Assembly (NCBI RefSeq): GCF_001274935.1
Contig: NZ_LILC01000002.1
Coordinates: 1-64,000 of the forward strand
DNA: 64,000 nt
From: Priestia koreensis
GTDB lineage: Bacteria > Bacillota > Bacilli > Bacillales > Bacillaceae_H
Direction of reading: 5' to 3'
In this document: positions 17,773 through 26,024 of the stretch, one piece after another
Layout of the letters: the number at the start of each line of letters is the position of its first letter
Position numbering within the stretch: position 1 is the stretch's first letter
Notes under the pieces: generated by a model
Database searches by the model: none
The model's input: only the letters and a program-made list of their open reading frames with translations
Told to the model about the DNA's origin: nothing
Position numbers and translations under genes: made by a program

Positions 17773-17809
17773 GAGAAACCATGTAAACGAATAAAAAAAG
17801 TGGTTTCTC
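17773..17809 (+). other. hairpin after pbpF
   Basis: Perfect 9-bp repeat GAGAAACCA/TGGTTTCTC with a 19-base loop, soon after the pbpF stop. No T run follows, so it is not a clear intrinsic terminator; it may be a 3'-end barrier or a protein site. Confidence 0.4.
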
Positions 17810-17874
17810 ACGTCTTTACACAGGTCATTTTATCGTTTGAAATGGTTCGAAAAGAAAAATCCTTCGTCAATTTT

Positions 17875-17903
17875 TTGACAGTTTGACTCATGCTCTATAC
17901 AAC
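17875..17903 (+). promoter_or_regulatory. hemE promoter
   Basis: TTGACA at 17875-17880, a 17-base spacer, then TACAAC (17898-17903). It is about 90 bases upstream of the hemE start. Confidence 0.6.
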
Positions 17904-17990
17904 AACTTTCAGAAAGGGTATAGTTTCATTAGAAAACAATTCCTTTTTAATAACGAGTATAAAGTAAGTGGATGGAGAAAGGTGGACGTC

Positions 17991-19034
17991 ATGAATCAGA
18001 GAAATTTCAATGAAACGTTTTTACAGGCATGTAGAGGGGAAAAAGCGAATCATGTTCCTGTTTGGTACATGAGACAAGCTGGAAGATCACAGCCTGAATA
18101 TCGTGCATTAAAAGAAAAGTATTCACTATTTGAAATTACGCATCAGCCAGAGTTATGTGCATACGTTACGCGATTACCAGTAGAGCACTATAATGTGGAT
18201 GCTGCCGTTTTATATAAAGACATTATGTCGCCTCTTCCCGCAATCGGAGTGGACGTCGAGATCAAGTCAGGAATCGGTCCTGTTATTTCAAATCCAATTC
18301 GATCTGCGAGCGACGTCGAAAAGTTAGGCGAAATTACGCCAGAAGAAGATGTTCCGTACGTATTAGAAACAATTAAGTTATTAACGCAGGAACAGCTCAA
18401 CGTGCCGCTCATCGGTTTTGCCGGAGCTCCTTTTACCGTTGCGAGCTACATGATTGAAGGAGGTCCTTCAAAAAATTACACGAAGACAAAAGGTCTAATG
18501 TACTCCGATCCAAAAGCATGGTTTGCACTTATGGATAAGCTTGCAGATATGACGATTCGCTATGTAGGGGCACAAGTAGATGCAGGGGCGAAAGTTATTC
18601 AAATTTTTGACTCATGGGTAGGAGCACTAAATGTCGCTGATTACCGTCATTTCATTAAGCCAGTGATGAATCGTATTTTTACAGAGCTTAAGAAAAAGAA
18701 TGTGCCACTCATCATGTTTGGTGTAGGTGCAAGTCATTTGGCGATGGAATGGCACGACCTGCCGATTGATGTTGTCGGGTTAGACTGGCGCTTACCAATT
18801 CTAGAAGCACGAGAAAAAGGAATTACAAAAACGGTTCAAGGGAATCTAGATCCTGCCCTTCTGCTTGCTCCTTGGGATGTGTTAGAAGCAAAAGCAAAAG
18901 AAGTGCTTGATCAAGGAATGCAAAACCCTGGATACATATTCAACTTAGGTCACGGTGTCTTCCCACAGGTTAATCCGGAAACATTAAAGCGCTTGACGGC
19001 GTTTGTACACGAATATTCTGCAAATAGACACTAA
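17991..19034 (+). CDS. hemE: uroporphyrinogen decarboxylase HemE
   Basis: A 347-residue cytoplasmic enzyme that decarboxylates uroporphyrinogen III to coproporphyrinogen III in heme synthesis. The N-terminal signature [11 protein letters not shown] (residues about 24-34) and [17 protein letters not shown] near 142-158 are typical, and [10 protein letters not shown] lies near the end. The open frame extends upstream to 17883, but GAAAGGTGG and homology place the start at the ATG at 17991. It is followed by hemH after 105 bases. Confidence 0.97.
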   Translation: MNQRNFNETFLQACRGEKANHVPVWYMRQAGRSQPEYRALKEKYSLFEITHQPELCAYVTRLPVEHYNVDAAVLYKDIMSPLPAIGVDVEIKSGIGPVISNPIRSASDVEKLGEITPEEDVPYVLETIKLLTQEQLNVPLIGFAGAPFTVASYMIEGGPSKNYTKTKGLMYSDPKAWFALMDKLADMTIRYVGAQVDAGAKVIQIFDSWVGALNVADYRHFIKPVMNRIFTELKKKNVPLIMFGVGASHLAMEWHDLPIDVVGLDWRLPILEAREKGITKTVQGNLDPALLLAPWDVLEAKAKEVLDQGMQNPGYIFNLGHGVFPQVNPETLKRLTAFVHEYSANRH

Positions 19035-19139
19035 ATTGTCAGAAGTTGTGAGAAGTTTATTTTTTGAATTTGATCCTTCCTTGATGCAAAATAAGAGTAT
19101 CTGAACTGAAAGAATGGAAATCGAGGTGTTTGAATAGTT

Positions 19140-20084
19140 ATGGTTATGCGCAAAAAGAAAATGGGTTTGCTTGTAATGGCGTACGGTACGCCGTATAAAG
19201 AAGAAGATATTGAACGGTACTACACGCACATTCGTCGCGGCCGTAAGCCATCAGACGAGGCATTAGAAGATTTACGAAGCCGATACGAGGCGATTGGTGG
19301 AATTTCACCTCTGGCGAAAATCACGCTTGAGCAAGCCACCAAATTAGAGAAAAGCTTAAACGAAGCGCAAGATGACATTGAGTTTACAATGTATTTAGGC
19401 TTAAAGCATATTGAACCGTTTGTCGAAGATGCGGTTCAGCAAATGGTGGATGATGGCATTACAGAAGCAGTTAGCTTAGTACTAGCGCCTCATTATTCAA
19501 CCTTTAGCATTAAATCATATAATGGACGAGCTCAAGAAATGGCTGATAAGCTTGGTGGTCCGGTCATTCATTCAATTGATAGCTGGTATCAAGAGCCTGC
19601 GTTCATCAACTATTGGTCAACGCGTGTACGCGATGTTTTTGAGGCAATGAGTGAGGAAGAACGTCAAAAAGCAGTGCTGATTGTCTCTGCTCACAGTCTA
19701 CCAGAAAAAATCATTGCTCAAGGTGATCCATATCCGCAGCAACTTGAAGAAACAGCAGATATGATTGCAGAAGCGGCAGGGATAAAGCATTACGCAGTCG
19801 GATGGCAAAGTGCTGGAAATACGCCTGATCCGTGGATCGGACCAGACGTACAAGATCTAACGAGAGATTTGCACGAAGAGCATGGCTACACATCATTCGT
19901 TTACACGCCGGTTGGCTTTGTAGCAGAGCATTTGGAAGTACTGTATGACAATGACTACGAATGCAAAGTCGTAACAGATGAGATTGGTGCTAACTATTAT
20001 CGTCCTGAAATGCCAAACGCACAGGATGAATTTATTGATTGCCTAACAACGGTCGTCATTCGTAAAATTCGTTCTATTGATTGA
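19140..20084 (+). CDS. hemH: coproporphyrin/ferrochelatase HemH
   Basis: A 314-residue ferrochelatase that inserts iron into porphyrin; in Bacillaceae it acts on coproporphyrin [14 protein letters not shown] opens the protein, [10 protein letters not shown] near residue 181 carries the metal-binding His, and [14 protein letters not shown] near 258 holds the conserved Glu. B. subtilis hemH is followed by hemY, but here a terminator follows directly. Start choice is uncertain between ATG at 19140 and 19146, because GAGGTG lies 13 bases from the first. Confidence 0.96.
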   Translation: MVMRKKKMGLLVMAYGTPYKEEDIERYYTHIRRGRKPSDEALEDLRSRYEAIGGISPLAKITLEQATKLEKSLNEAQDDIEFTMYLGLKHIEPFVEDAVQQMVDDGITEAVSLVLAPHYSTFSIKSYNGRAQEMADKLGGPVIHSIDSWYQEPAFINYWSTRVRDVFEAMSEEERQKAVLIVSAHSLPEKIIAQGDPYPQQLEETADMIAEAAGIKHYAVGWQSAGNTPDPWIGPDVQDLTRDLHEEHGYTSFVYTPVGFVAEHLEVLYDNDYECKVVTDEIGANYYRPEMPNAQDEFIDCLTTVVIRKIRSID

Positions 20085-20090
20085 TTAGAG

Positions 20091-20130
20091 CGTGTCTTGC
20101 GCAGCTTGCTGTGCATGGCACGTTTTTTTA
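20091..20130 (+). terminator. terminator after hemH
   Basis: CGTG plus GCGCAGC pair with GCTGTGC plus CACG around a symmetric internal bulge, followed by TTTTTTTA. Confidence 0.8.
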
Positions 20131-20219
20131 TTTGAAATAATTTTGATATCTTTTAAAAAATAGAGGGAAAATAATTGTGTAACCGGAACAATGTATGGTA
20201 TATTTGTTTCTGTACTAAT

Positions 20220-20242
20220 TGACCGAATTGTTATTTCGGTCA
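20220..20242 (+). promoter_or_regulatory. palindromic operator before yhgD (TetR type)
   Basis: TGACCGAA, 7 bases, TTCGGTCA: a perfect 8-bp inverted repeat just downstream of a TTGTGT/18-base/TATATT promoter (about 20175-20206). It probably covers the transcription start and suggests autorepression by YhgD. Confidence 0.65.
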
Positions 20243-20260
20243 GAAAGCAGAGGGATCGGT

Positions 20261-20833
20261 GTGGCAATTGACCGTAAAAAAGCGATTATCGATGCAGCAA
20301 CGAAATCATTTTCTCTATTTGGATACAAAGCAACAACCATGGACCAAGTAGCCAAACTTGCTTTGGTTGGTAAAGGGACGATCTATACGTTTTTTAAGAA
20401 TAAGGAAGAATTGTTCGATGAAATTGTTTCAACGATGATTGCAGAAATGAAAATTTCCGCTGAAGACGCCATTGTAAAAGAGCGTTCGTTCTTTGAAAAT
20501 GCTCACGATGCCCTTCACAATATTCTAGAGTTTCGTAAACAGCATCAGTTAATGATTAAATTAACGCAAGAAAATCAAGAAATGGGTACACCAGCTGTTC
20601 AAGAAGTTTTAGAAAGAGTCGAAAGCGAAATTCTTTGTTACATAAAAGAAAAAATTGAGCTTGCCATCGAGAAACAGGAAATTCGCGAATGTAATTCTGA
20701 GTTAACCGCTTTTTTACTTATTAAAATGTATATTTCGCTTGTGTTTGGTTGGGAAAAAAATCATCCACCACTATCAAAGGAAGAAATTGCTCAAATTATT
20801 GAGCAATATTTCTTAAAAGGGTTGTCAAACTAG
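20261..20833 (+). CDS. yhgD: TetR-family repressor (YhgD-like)
   Basis: A 190-residue TetR regulator. The helix-turn-helix occupies about residues 8-50 (TTMDQVAKLALVGKGTIYTFF), and the rest is a helical ligand-binding domain. The open frame runs upstream through the operator, so the GTG at 20261, 6 bases after GAGGGAT, is the better start. It is followed by yhgE 84 bases later, the pair also found in B. subtilis. It probably represses itself and yhgE through the palindrome at 20220. The inducer is unknown. Confidence 0.85.
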   Translation: MAIDRKKAIIDAATKSFSLFGYKATTMDQVAKLALVGKGTIYTFFKNKEELFDEIVSTMIAEMKISAEDAIVKERSFFENAHDALHNILEFRKQHQLMIKLTQENQEMGTPAVQEVLERVESEILCYIKEKIELAIEKQEIRECNSELTAFLLIKMYISLVFGWEKNHPPLSKEEIAQIIEQYFLKGLSN

Positions 20834-20853
20834 ATAATCCTTTATTTTATACC

Positions 20854-20888
20854 GACAAGTGACCAAATGATGAAAATAGTCACTTGTC
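20854..20888 (+). promoter_or_regulatory. inverted repeat between yhgD and yhgE
   Basis: GACAAGTGAC/GTCACTTGTC, a perfect 10-bp arm with a 15-base loop, no T run after it. It could be an mRNA hairpin or a second protein site; it shares only GTGACC with the yhgD operator. Confidence 0.5.
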
Positions 20889-20917
20889 CAATTTAAACAT
20901 ACAAGAAGGAGGATAAC

Positions 20918-23900
20918 ATGCGCAAATCGTCATTACTTGGAGAATTTGCCGCTATCGTAAAAAATAAAAAATTATTAATTGCGATTACTGCTATTTTATT
21001 TATTCCACTTTTATATAGCGGCGTGTATTTATGGGCGTTTTTAGATCCATATTCTCGTGTGGACGATCTACCCGTAGCTGTTGTCAACAATGACGTAGGA
21101 ACAGTCTACAATGATAAGAAAACCCACATCGGACAGGATTTAGTTGATGACCTGAAGAAGAATGACAGCTTTAACTGGAAGTTTGTTGATGAGGCAACAG
21201 CAAAAAGAGGATTGGAAAATCAGGATTATTATATGATGATTGAAATTCCAAAAGACTTTTCGAAAAATGCCACAACGCTTCAACAGGACGATCCAAAACA
21301 CCTTCAGATCGTTTACACAGCTAATGAAGGATCAAACTACGTATCCTCTCAAATCGGTGCAAAAGGCGTAGAGAAAATAAAAAATGAAGTATCGAAAAAG
21401 GTAACTGAAAACTATGCCGAAGAAATGTTTGATAATGTCAAGGAAGTTTCCAAAGGCTTAGCTGATGCTGGAGACGGGGCTACAAAACTTCGTGACGGGA
21501 TCAATGATGCGAAAGATGGAACAGGAAAGTTAGAAGATGGTATCACGTCAGCAAACAAAGGTGCGAACGACTTAAATGATGGGGCTAAAAAGCTTCAAAA
21601 AGGAACAAGTGACCTTAATGACGGTGCCGGGCAACTCGAAAAAGGAGCAGGCGATGTCCATAACGGTGCTGTGAAGCTTGAAAAAGGATCAAAGGATCTA
21701 AATAACGGTGTGGCATCCGCAAAAGGCGGCGCAGATAAGCTAGCGAAGGGTGCGAATGACTTAAATAACGGTGTGACATCCGCAAAAGGCGGCGCAGATA
21801 AGCTAGCAAAAGGCGCGAACGACTTAAACGATGGTGTGACATCAGCAAAAGGTGGCGCAGATAAACTAGCAAAAGGCGCGAACGACTTAAACGATGGTGT
21901 GACATCAGCAAAAGGTGGCGCAGATAAGCTAGCAAAAGGTGCGAACGACTTAAACGATGGTGTAACATCAGCAAAAGGCGGTGCTGATAAGCTAGCGAAA
22001 GGTGCTGGCGATCTAAGCAGTGGGCTAGGGCAGCTACAGAGTGCGAACACAGCTATTCTAGAAGGCGCTAAAAAGTCTCAAACAGGTGCTCAAAGCTTAG
22101 CAACAGCAATTGATCAAGGCGTTGGGGAACTTAAAGGAGCCGCTGCACAAATTTCGCAGTTTAAGGAAAATGCCAAAAAAGTAGTTGATGGCGTGACTTC
22201 GTTATCTCAGCTATCTTCAGGGCTTCAAAAGAACATTACAGATGCGACAGCATCATCTTCTGAAGTGAGCACAGGCATTCAGAATACAATTGACGATTTA
22301 GATAAGCAAATTGCAGCAGCTGCTGATCCAGCGCAAAAAGAAGCGTTGCAAAAAACACGTGATCAGCTTGCACCGCTTGTTGAGAAAAGTAAAGCGGTGA
22401 GCCAAAACGTAACGGGCATGAGTGAATCTTCTACTAAAATGAATGCTGTGGCAGGAGAGCTAGCAAAAGGACTTGGAGACAACTCTTCAGACTCTAGTTC
22501 ATCTGCTGACTTAGAGACAAAGCTAACCGAGCTCTCTAAAGGTGCTAATGAGCTAGCAGCAGGTCAAACCAAGCTCGTAGAGGGCCTAACAACGTTTGGC
22601 GAAAAGCTTGGTGAGGCGAAAGCCGGATCTGATCAGCTTGCGACTGGAGGAACGAGCTTATCTGAAGGTCTTGGTAAGTTGTCAGAAGGATCTACTCAGC
22701 TAGCAGCAGGTACAAATGATTTATCAAGTGGTTTAGGAAAACTATCTGATGGATCTACTCAGCTAGCAACTGGTACAGGCGATTTATCAAGTGGTTTAGG
22801 AAAACTATCTGACGGATCTAGCCAGCTAGCAGCAGGAAACGGTGATTTATCAAATGGTTTAGGAAAACTATCTGATGGATCTACTCAGCTAGCAACTGGT
22901 ACAGGCGATTTATCAAGTGGTTTAGGAAAACTATCTGACGGTTCTAGTCAGCTAGCAGCAGGAAACGGTGATTTATCAAACGGTTTAGGAAAACTATCTG
23001 ATGGTTCAGGTCAGCTTACGGCAGGAATTTCAAGCCTTGCCGATGGTTCTGGAAAAGTAGCCAACGGTATGACTGGACTAAAAGATGGATCGACGAAACT
23101 ATTAACAGGTACAACTCAGTTAATTGAAGGAACAGGTCAGTTATCAAATGGAATGGGTAAATTAGACAAAGGTGCTGTAGACTTAAACGGAGGTCTAGGA
23201 AAACTATCTGATGGATCTAGTGAACTGGCAACAAAATTACAAGATGGTGCAAAAGATGCTGGAGATGTTAAGGCAAATCAAGCAGTTTATGACATGTTTG
23301 CAGATCCAGTTCAAGTAAAAGATAATTCAATTAACAACGTTCCAAACTACGGAACAGGATTAACACCATACTTCTTATCAGTTGCATTATTCGTCGGAGC
23401 GCTTGTAACATCTGTTATCTTCCCGCTTCGCAAACCAGCGATTACACCGAAAAACGGATTCCGCTGGTTCCTTGGTAAGTTTGGGGTGCTAGTATTTGTC
23501 GGCATTATGCAATCACTTCTTGCAGATGCGATTTTACTAGGTGCACTAGATATTAAAGTGGAAAGTGTACCGTTATTTATTACATTAAGTATCGCGACAA
23601 GCTTAACGTTTATGTCCATTATCCAGTTCTTTGTAACAGCACTTGATAATCCAGGACGCTTCGTTGCAATCTTAATCATGGTATTCCAACTTGCAACAAG
23701 TGCAGGAACGTTCCCAGTTGAGTTAATTCCAAAAGTATTACAGGACGTTAACCATTGGTTACCAATGACTTACTCAGTAAGAGGATTCCGCGCGGTTGTT
23801 TCAACAGGCGATTTCAGCTATATGTGGCACAACGTGTCCATTCTAGCAATCTACTTTGTAATCATGGTTCTTGCATCGATTTCATTCTTTATGTTCAAGT

Positions 23901-23944
23901 TTGCAAAAGACTTCAAAAGTCCAAAGCAAGCAGTAGAAAATTGA
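20918..23944 (+). CDS. yhgE: YhgE/Pip-family membrane protein with expanded repeats
   Basis: A 1008-residue protein of the YhgE/Pip (phage infection protein, ABC-2 membrane) family; B. subtilis YhgE is, from memory, about 775 residues. One membrane segment lies at about residues 20-42, then a large extracytoplasmic region to about 805, then about five C-terminal segments beginning LTPYFLSVALFVGALVTSV. The extracellular part is dominated by G-x-x-x-L type repeats, including five 21-residue copies (SAKGGADKLAKG core) and six 21-residue copies (GLGKLSDGS core). Lactococcal Pip is a phage receptor and EsaA is a type VII secretion part; the role here is unknown. Confidence 0.88.
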   Translation: MRKSSLLGEFAAIVKNKKLLIAITAILFIPLLYSGVYLWAFLDPYSRVDDLPVAVVNNDVGTVYNDKKTHIGQDLVDDLKKNDSFNWKFVDEATAKRGLENQDYYMMIEIPKDFSKNATTLQQDDPKHLQIVYTANEGSNYVSSQIGAKGVEKIKNEVSKKVTENYAEEMFDNVKEVSKGLADAGDGATKLRDGINDAKDGTGKLEDGITSANKGANDLNDGAKKLQKGTSDLNDGAGQLEKGAGDVHNGAVKLEKGSKDLNNGVASAKGGADKLAKGANDLNNGVTSAKGGADKLAKGANDLNDGVTSAKGGADKLAKGANDLNDGVTSAKGGADKLAKGANDLNDGVTSAKGGADKLAKGAGDLSSGLGQLQSANTAILEGAKKSQTGAQSLATAIDQGVGELKGAAAQISQFKENAKKVVDGVTSLSQLSSGLQKNITDATASSSEVSTGIQNTIDDLDKQIAAAADPAQKEALQKTRDQLAPLVEKSKAVSQNVTGMSESSTKMNAVAGELAKGLGDNSSDSSSSADLETKLTELSKGANELAAGQTKLVEGLTTFGEKLGEAKAGSDQLATGGTSLSEGLGKLSEGSTQLAAGTNDLSSGLGKLSDGSTQLATGTGDLSSGLGKLSDGSSQLAAGNGDLSNGLGKLSDGSTQLATGTGDLSSGLGKLSDGSSQLAAGNGDLSNGLGKLSDGSGQLTAGISSLADGSGKVANGMTGLKDGSTKLLTGTTQLIEGTGQLSNGMGKLDKGAVDLNGGLGKLSDGSSELATKLQDGAKDAGDVKANQAVYDMFADPVQVKDNSINNVPNYGTGLTPYFLSVALFVGALVTSVIFPLRKPAITPKNGFRWFLGKFGVLVFVGIMQSLLADAILLGALDIKVESVPLFITLSIATSLTFMSIIQFFVTALDNPGRFVAILIMVFQLATSAGTFPVELIPKVLQDVNHWLPMTYSVRGFRAVVSTGDFSYMWHNVSILAIYFVIMVLASISFFMFKFAKDFKSPKQAVEN
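21707..22021 (+). repeat. five 63-bp tandem repeats in yhgE
   Basis: Five in-frame 63-bp units starting GGTGT(G/A); central copies are almost identical at DNA level, suggesting recent amplification or gene conversion. Each encodes 21 residues with SAKGGADKLAKGA. Confidence 0.9.
22667..23044 (+). repeat. six 63-bp tandem repeats in yhgE, with a 126-bp higher-order unit
   Basis: Six in-frame 63-bp units encoding GLGKLSDGS-type 21-mers. Units 2-3 and 4-5 form two nearly identical 126-bp pairs (QLATGTGDLSS then QLAAGNGDLSN). Confidence 0.9.
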
Positions 23945-23946
23945 TG

Positions 23947-23987
23947 AAAAGCTCCTTACCTTATAAAACGGGTGAGGAGCTTTTTTG
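23947..23987 (+). terminator. terminator after yhgE
   Basis: AAAAGCTCCTTACC pairs with GGGTGAGGAGCTTTTTT (one G-U pair) across a 9-base loop, ending in a T run. Confidence 0.85.
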
Positions 23988-24016
23988 TGCAATTGCAAGC
24001 AAAAAACGAATAGAGT

Positions 24017-24043
24017 TCAATATTTTCCACCCTAGTGGTCAAT
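24017..24043 (+). promoter_or_regulatory. putative activator site upstream of the sugar permease genes
   Basis: TCAATATTTTCCAC, then a CT-rich stretch and GGTCAAT. The same 27-base pattern recurs at 25915-25941. It ends 31 bases before a TACAAT -10 box (24075-24080), and there is no good -35, as expected for an activated promoter. The AraC-type response regulator at 29880 is the obvious candidate binder. Confidence 0.6.
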
Positions 24044-24112
24044 GCAGTCCGTTCTCACTTTTTTCGTTGTTTTCTACAATATAAGTAGAGAAACTCAGAG
24101 AGGGGGCAAAAC

Positions 24113-24994
24113 ATGAATAAGAAGAAGTGGAAAAAAGTCGGGTTGTTTTCATTATTCGTAGGTCCAGCATTTTTAGCATTTGCTCTAATTGTTTTGTATC
24201 CATTCTTTACAGGAGTGTACTATGCCTTTACAGACTGGAACGGCGTTACGGGACAGATTAAATTTGTAGGATTTGATAATTTTAAGTATATCTTTACAGA
24301 GGACGCGCAGTTTAAGCAATCCTTTTGGATCACCGCAAAGTATACGGTCATTTCCATCGTTTTAACCAATGCTGTTGGCTTTGGACTAGCGATGCTTGTG
24401 ACACAAATGTTGAAAACACGAAACATTTTACGAACGGTATTTTTCCTTCCGAACCTTATTGGAGGACTTTTACTTGGGTTCATTTGGCAGTTTATTTTTG
24501 TTAAAGGTTTTCAATCAATTGGTATGATTACCGGATGGTCCTTTTTCGAATTACCTTGGCTAGGAGATGAGAAAACGGCTTTTTGGGGAATTGTGATCGT
24601 CAGCGTATGGCAAGGTGCGGGGTATATCATGTTAATCTACATCGCAGCTCTACAAAACGTTCCACAAGAACTCATCGAAGCAGCAAAAATTGATGGTGCA
24701 AATCCATGGCAAGTGCTTCGCAATATTACGCTTCCAATGGTAGCGCCTGCTGTAACAATTAGCTTATTCTTAACAATCTCATGGTCCTTTAAAATCTTTG
24801 ACGTTAACTTATCATTAACGGGCGGTGGACCAGCAAAGACGACCGAAATGTTAGCGCTTAACATCTATACAGAAGCCTTTGTAAACAACCGATACGGTAT
24901 AGGTGAAGCAAAAGCACTCGTATTCTTTATCGTTGTTGCAACAATTACAACGCTTCAAGTTATGTATACCAAGAAGAAGGAGGTTGAATCCTAA
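24113..24994 (+). CDS. ABC sugar transporter permease (MalF/UgpA type)
   Basis: A 293-residue CUT1-family importer permease with six membrane segments, the first at about residues 12-35 (FVGPAFLAFALIVLYPF). The cytoplasmic EAA loop reads EAAKIDGANPWQVLRNITLP near residues 188-207, the site for the ATPase. AGAGGGGG precedes the ATG. Its stop overlaps the start of the second permease (TAATG). The sugar cannot be deduced. No ATPase gene is nearby; Bacillus CUT1 importers commonly share MsmX, which is inferred here. Confidence 0.92.
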   Translation: MNKKKWKKVGLFSLFVGPAFLAFALIVLYPFFTGVYYAFTDWNGVTGQIKFVGFDNFKYIFTEDAQFKQSFWITAKYTVISIVLTNAVGFGLAMLVTQMLKTRNILRTVFFLPNLIGGLLLGFIWQFIFVKGFQSIGMITGWSFFELPWLGDEKTAFWGIVIVSVWQGAGYIMLIYIAALQNVPQELIEAAKIDGANPWQVLRNITLPMVAPAVTISLFLTISWSFKIFDVNLSLTGGGPAKTTEMLALNIYTEAFVNNRYGIGEAKALVFFIVVATITTLQVMYTKKKEVES

Positions 24995-25821
24995 TGGGAA
25001 ACAAGTACACAGGAAAAACGTTTATATTAGAGATTCTTACTCTTGTTCTAGGTATTTTGTTTTTAATTCCGTTTTACTACGTGATTGCAAACTCGTTTAA
25101 AACTTTCGCTGATATTTTAACCAAAACGTCGGAGTTTCCGAAGGTGTTTGAATGGTCGAACTACACCGATGCGTTCGAACGTATGCAATATTGGAAAGTG
25201 TTTGGTAACTCTTTACTTATTACGATTATTAGTAACGTTATTATCATCATCTTCTGTTCAATGGCTGCATACATGCTTGTTCGAACAAAACGCAAGATTA
25301 GTAACATCATATTCTTCATGTTTGTTGCAGCAATGGTTATTCCGTTTCAATCCATTATGATTCCACTTGTAAAAGCAGCTGGACAGTTTCATCTGTTGAA
25401 CAGCATTTGGGGAATCGTAATCATGTACTTAGGCTTTGGCTCTGGTATTTCCATTTTCCTTTATCACGGTTTTATTAAAGGAATTCCCGTTGAGCTTGAA
25501 GAAGCTGCTATTATTGACGGATGCTCAACATTTGGCGTCTTTTGGCGCATTGTATTTCCGCTTCTAAAACCAATTACTGTTACGATTATGATTTTAAACA
25601 GTCTTTGGATTTGGAACGATTTCTTACTACCATCACTTGTTTTACAAGATACAAATTTACGTACAATTCCGCTTGCGATGTACTTCTTCTTTGGTCAGTA
25701 CACGAAGCAGTGGAACTTGGCACTTGCCGCTCTTGTCATTAGCATCATTCCGCTTCTCATTTTCTTCTTTGCAATGCAAAAGCATATTATTAAAGGAATT
25801 ACGAGCGGATCGATTAAGTAA
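24994..25821 (+). CDS. ABC sugar transporter permease (MalG/UgpE type)
   Basis: A 275-residue second permease of the CUT1 importer, with six membrane segments and the EAA loop EAAIIDGCSTFGVFWRIVFP near residues 168-188. The ATG overlaps the stop of the preceding permease by one base, indicating translational coupling, with AAGGAGG upstream. The binding-protein gene follows after about 200 bases with its own promoter motif. Confidence 0.92.
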   Translation: MGNKYTGKTFILEILTLVLGILFLIPFYYVIANSFKTFADILTKTSEFPKVFEWSNYTDAFERMQYWKVFGNSLLITIISNVIIIIFCSMAAYMLVRTKRKISNIIFFMFVAAMVIPFQSIMIPLVKAAGQFHLLNSIWGIVIMYLGFGSGISIFLYHGFIKGIPVELEEAAIIDGCSTFGVFWRIVFPLLKPITVTIMILNSLWIWNDFLLPSLVLQDTNLRTIPLAMYFFFGQYTKQWNLALAALVISIIPLLIFFFAMQKHIIKGITSGSIK

Positions 25822-25914
25822 TGTTCAACGATTTTTGTAGGCGCTTTTATAGTGAAATTAGGTGAGAAAGGTTTGAACGAAAAAGTGGAATTAGTCAAGG
25901 TGGAAAAAAGGTCA

Positions 25915-25941
25915 TCAATATTTTCCACTCTTTTGTTCAAT
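25915..25941 (+). promoter_or_regulatory. second copy of the putative activator site
   Basis: TCAATATTTTCCAC, TCTTTT and GTTCAAT. It agrees with the copy at 24017 at all but about five of 27 positions, and ends 32 bases before TACAAT (25974-25979). A weak -35 (TGTGCA) follows the same pattern of an activated promoter. Confidence 0.6.
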
Positions 25942-26024
25942 ATCATCGCCTGTGCAGAAGAAGAACCTATCGGTACAATAAGGGTACAAATAACTAGTTT
26001 CATAAATCAGAGGGGGTATATGAA

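Noticed and set aside
17773..17809. Intrinsic terminator of pbpF
   Set aside because: Strong stem but no T run on either strand; listed only as a hairpin.
19022..19139. A missing or broken hemY remnant between hemE and hemH or after hemH
   Set aside because: The spacers are too short and no HemY-like sequence was seen in any frame.
21595..22050. Reverse-strand frames with regular repeats opposite yhgE
   Set aside because: They are the complement of the yhgE tandem repeats; the forward frame has a clear family match.
25835..25849. cre-like TTGTAGGCGCTTTTA before the binding-protein promoter
   Set aside because: Three mismatches to the consensus, including a conserved A; too weak to call.
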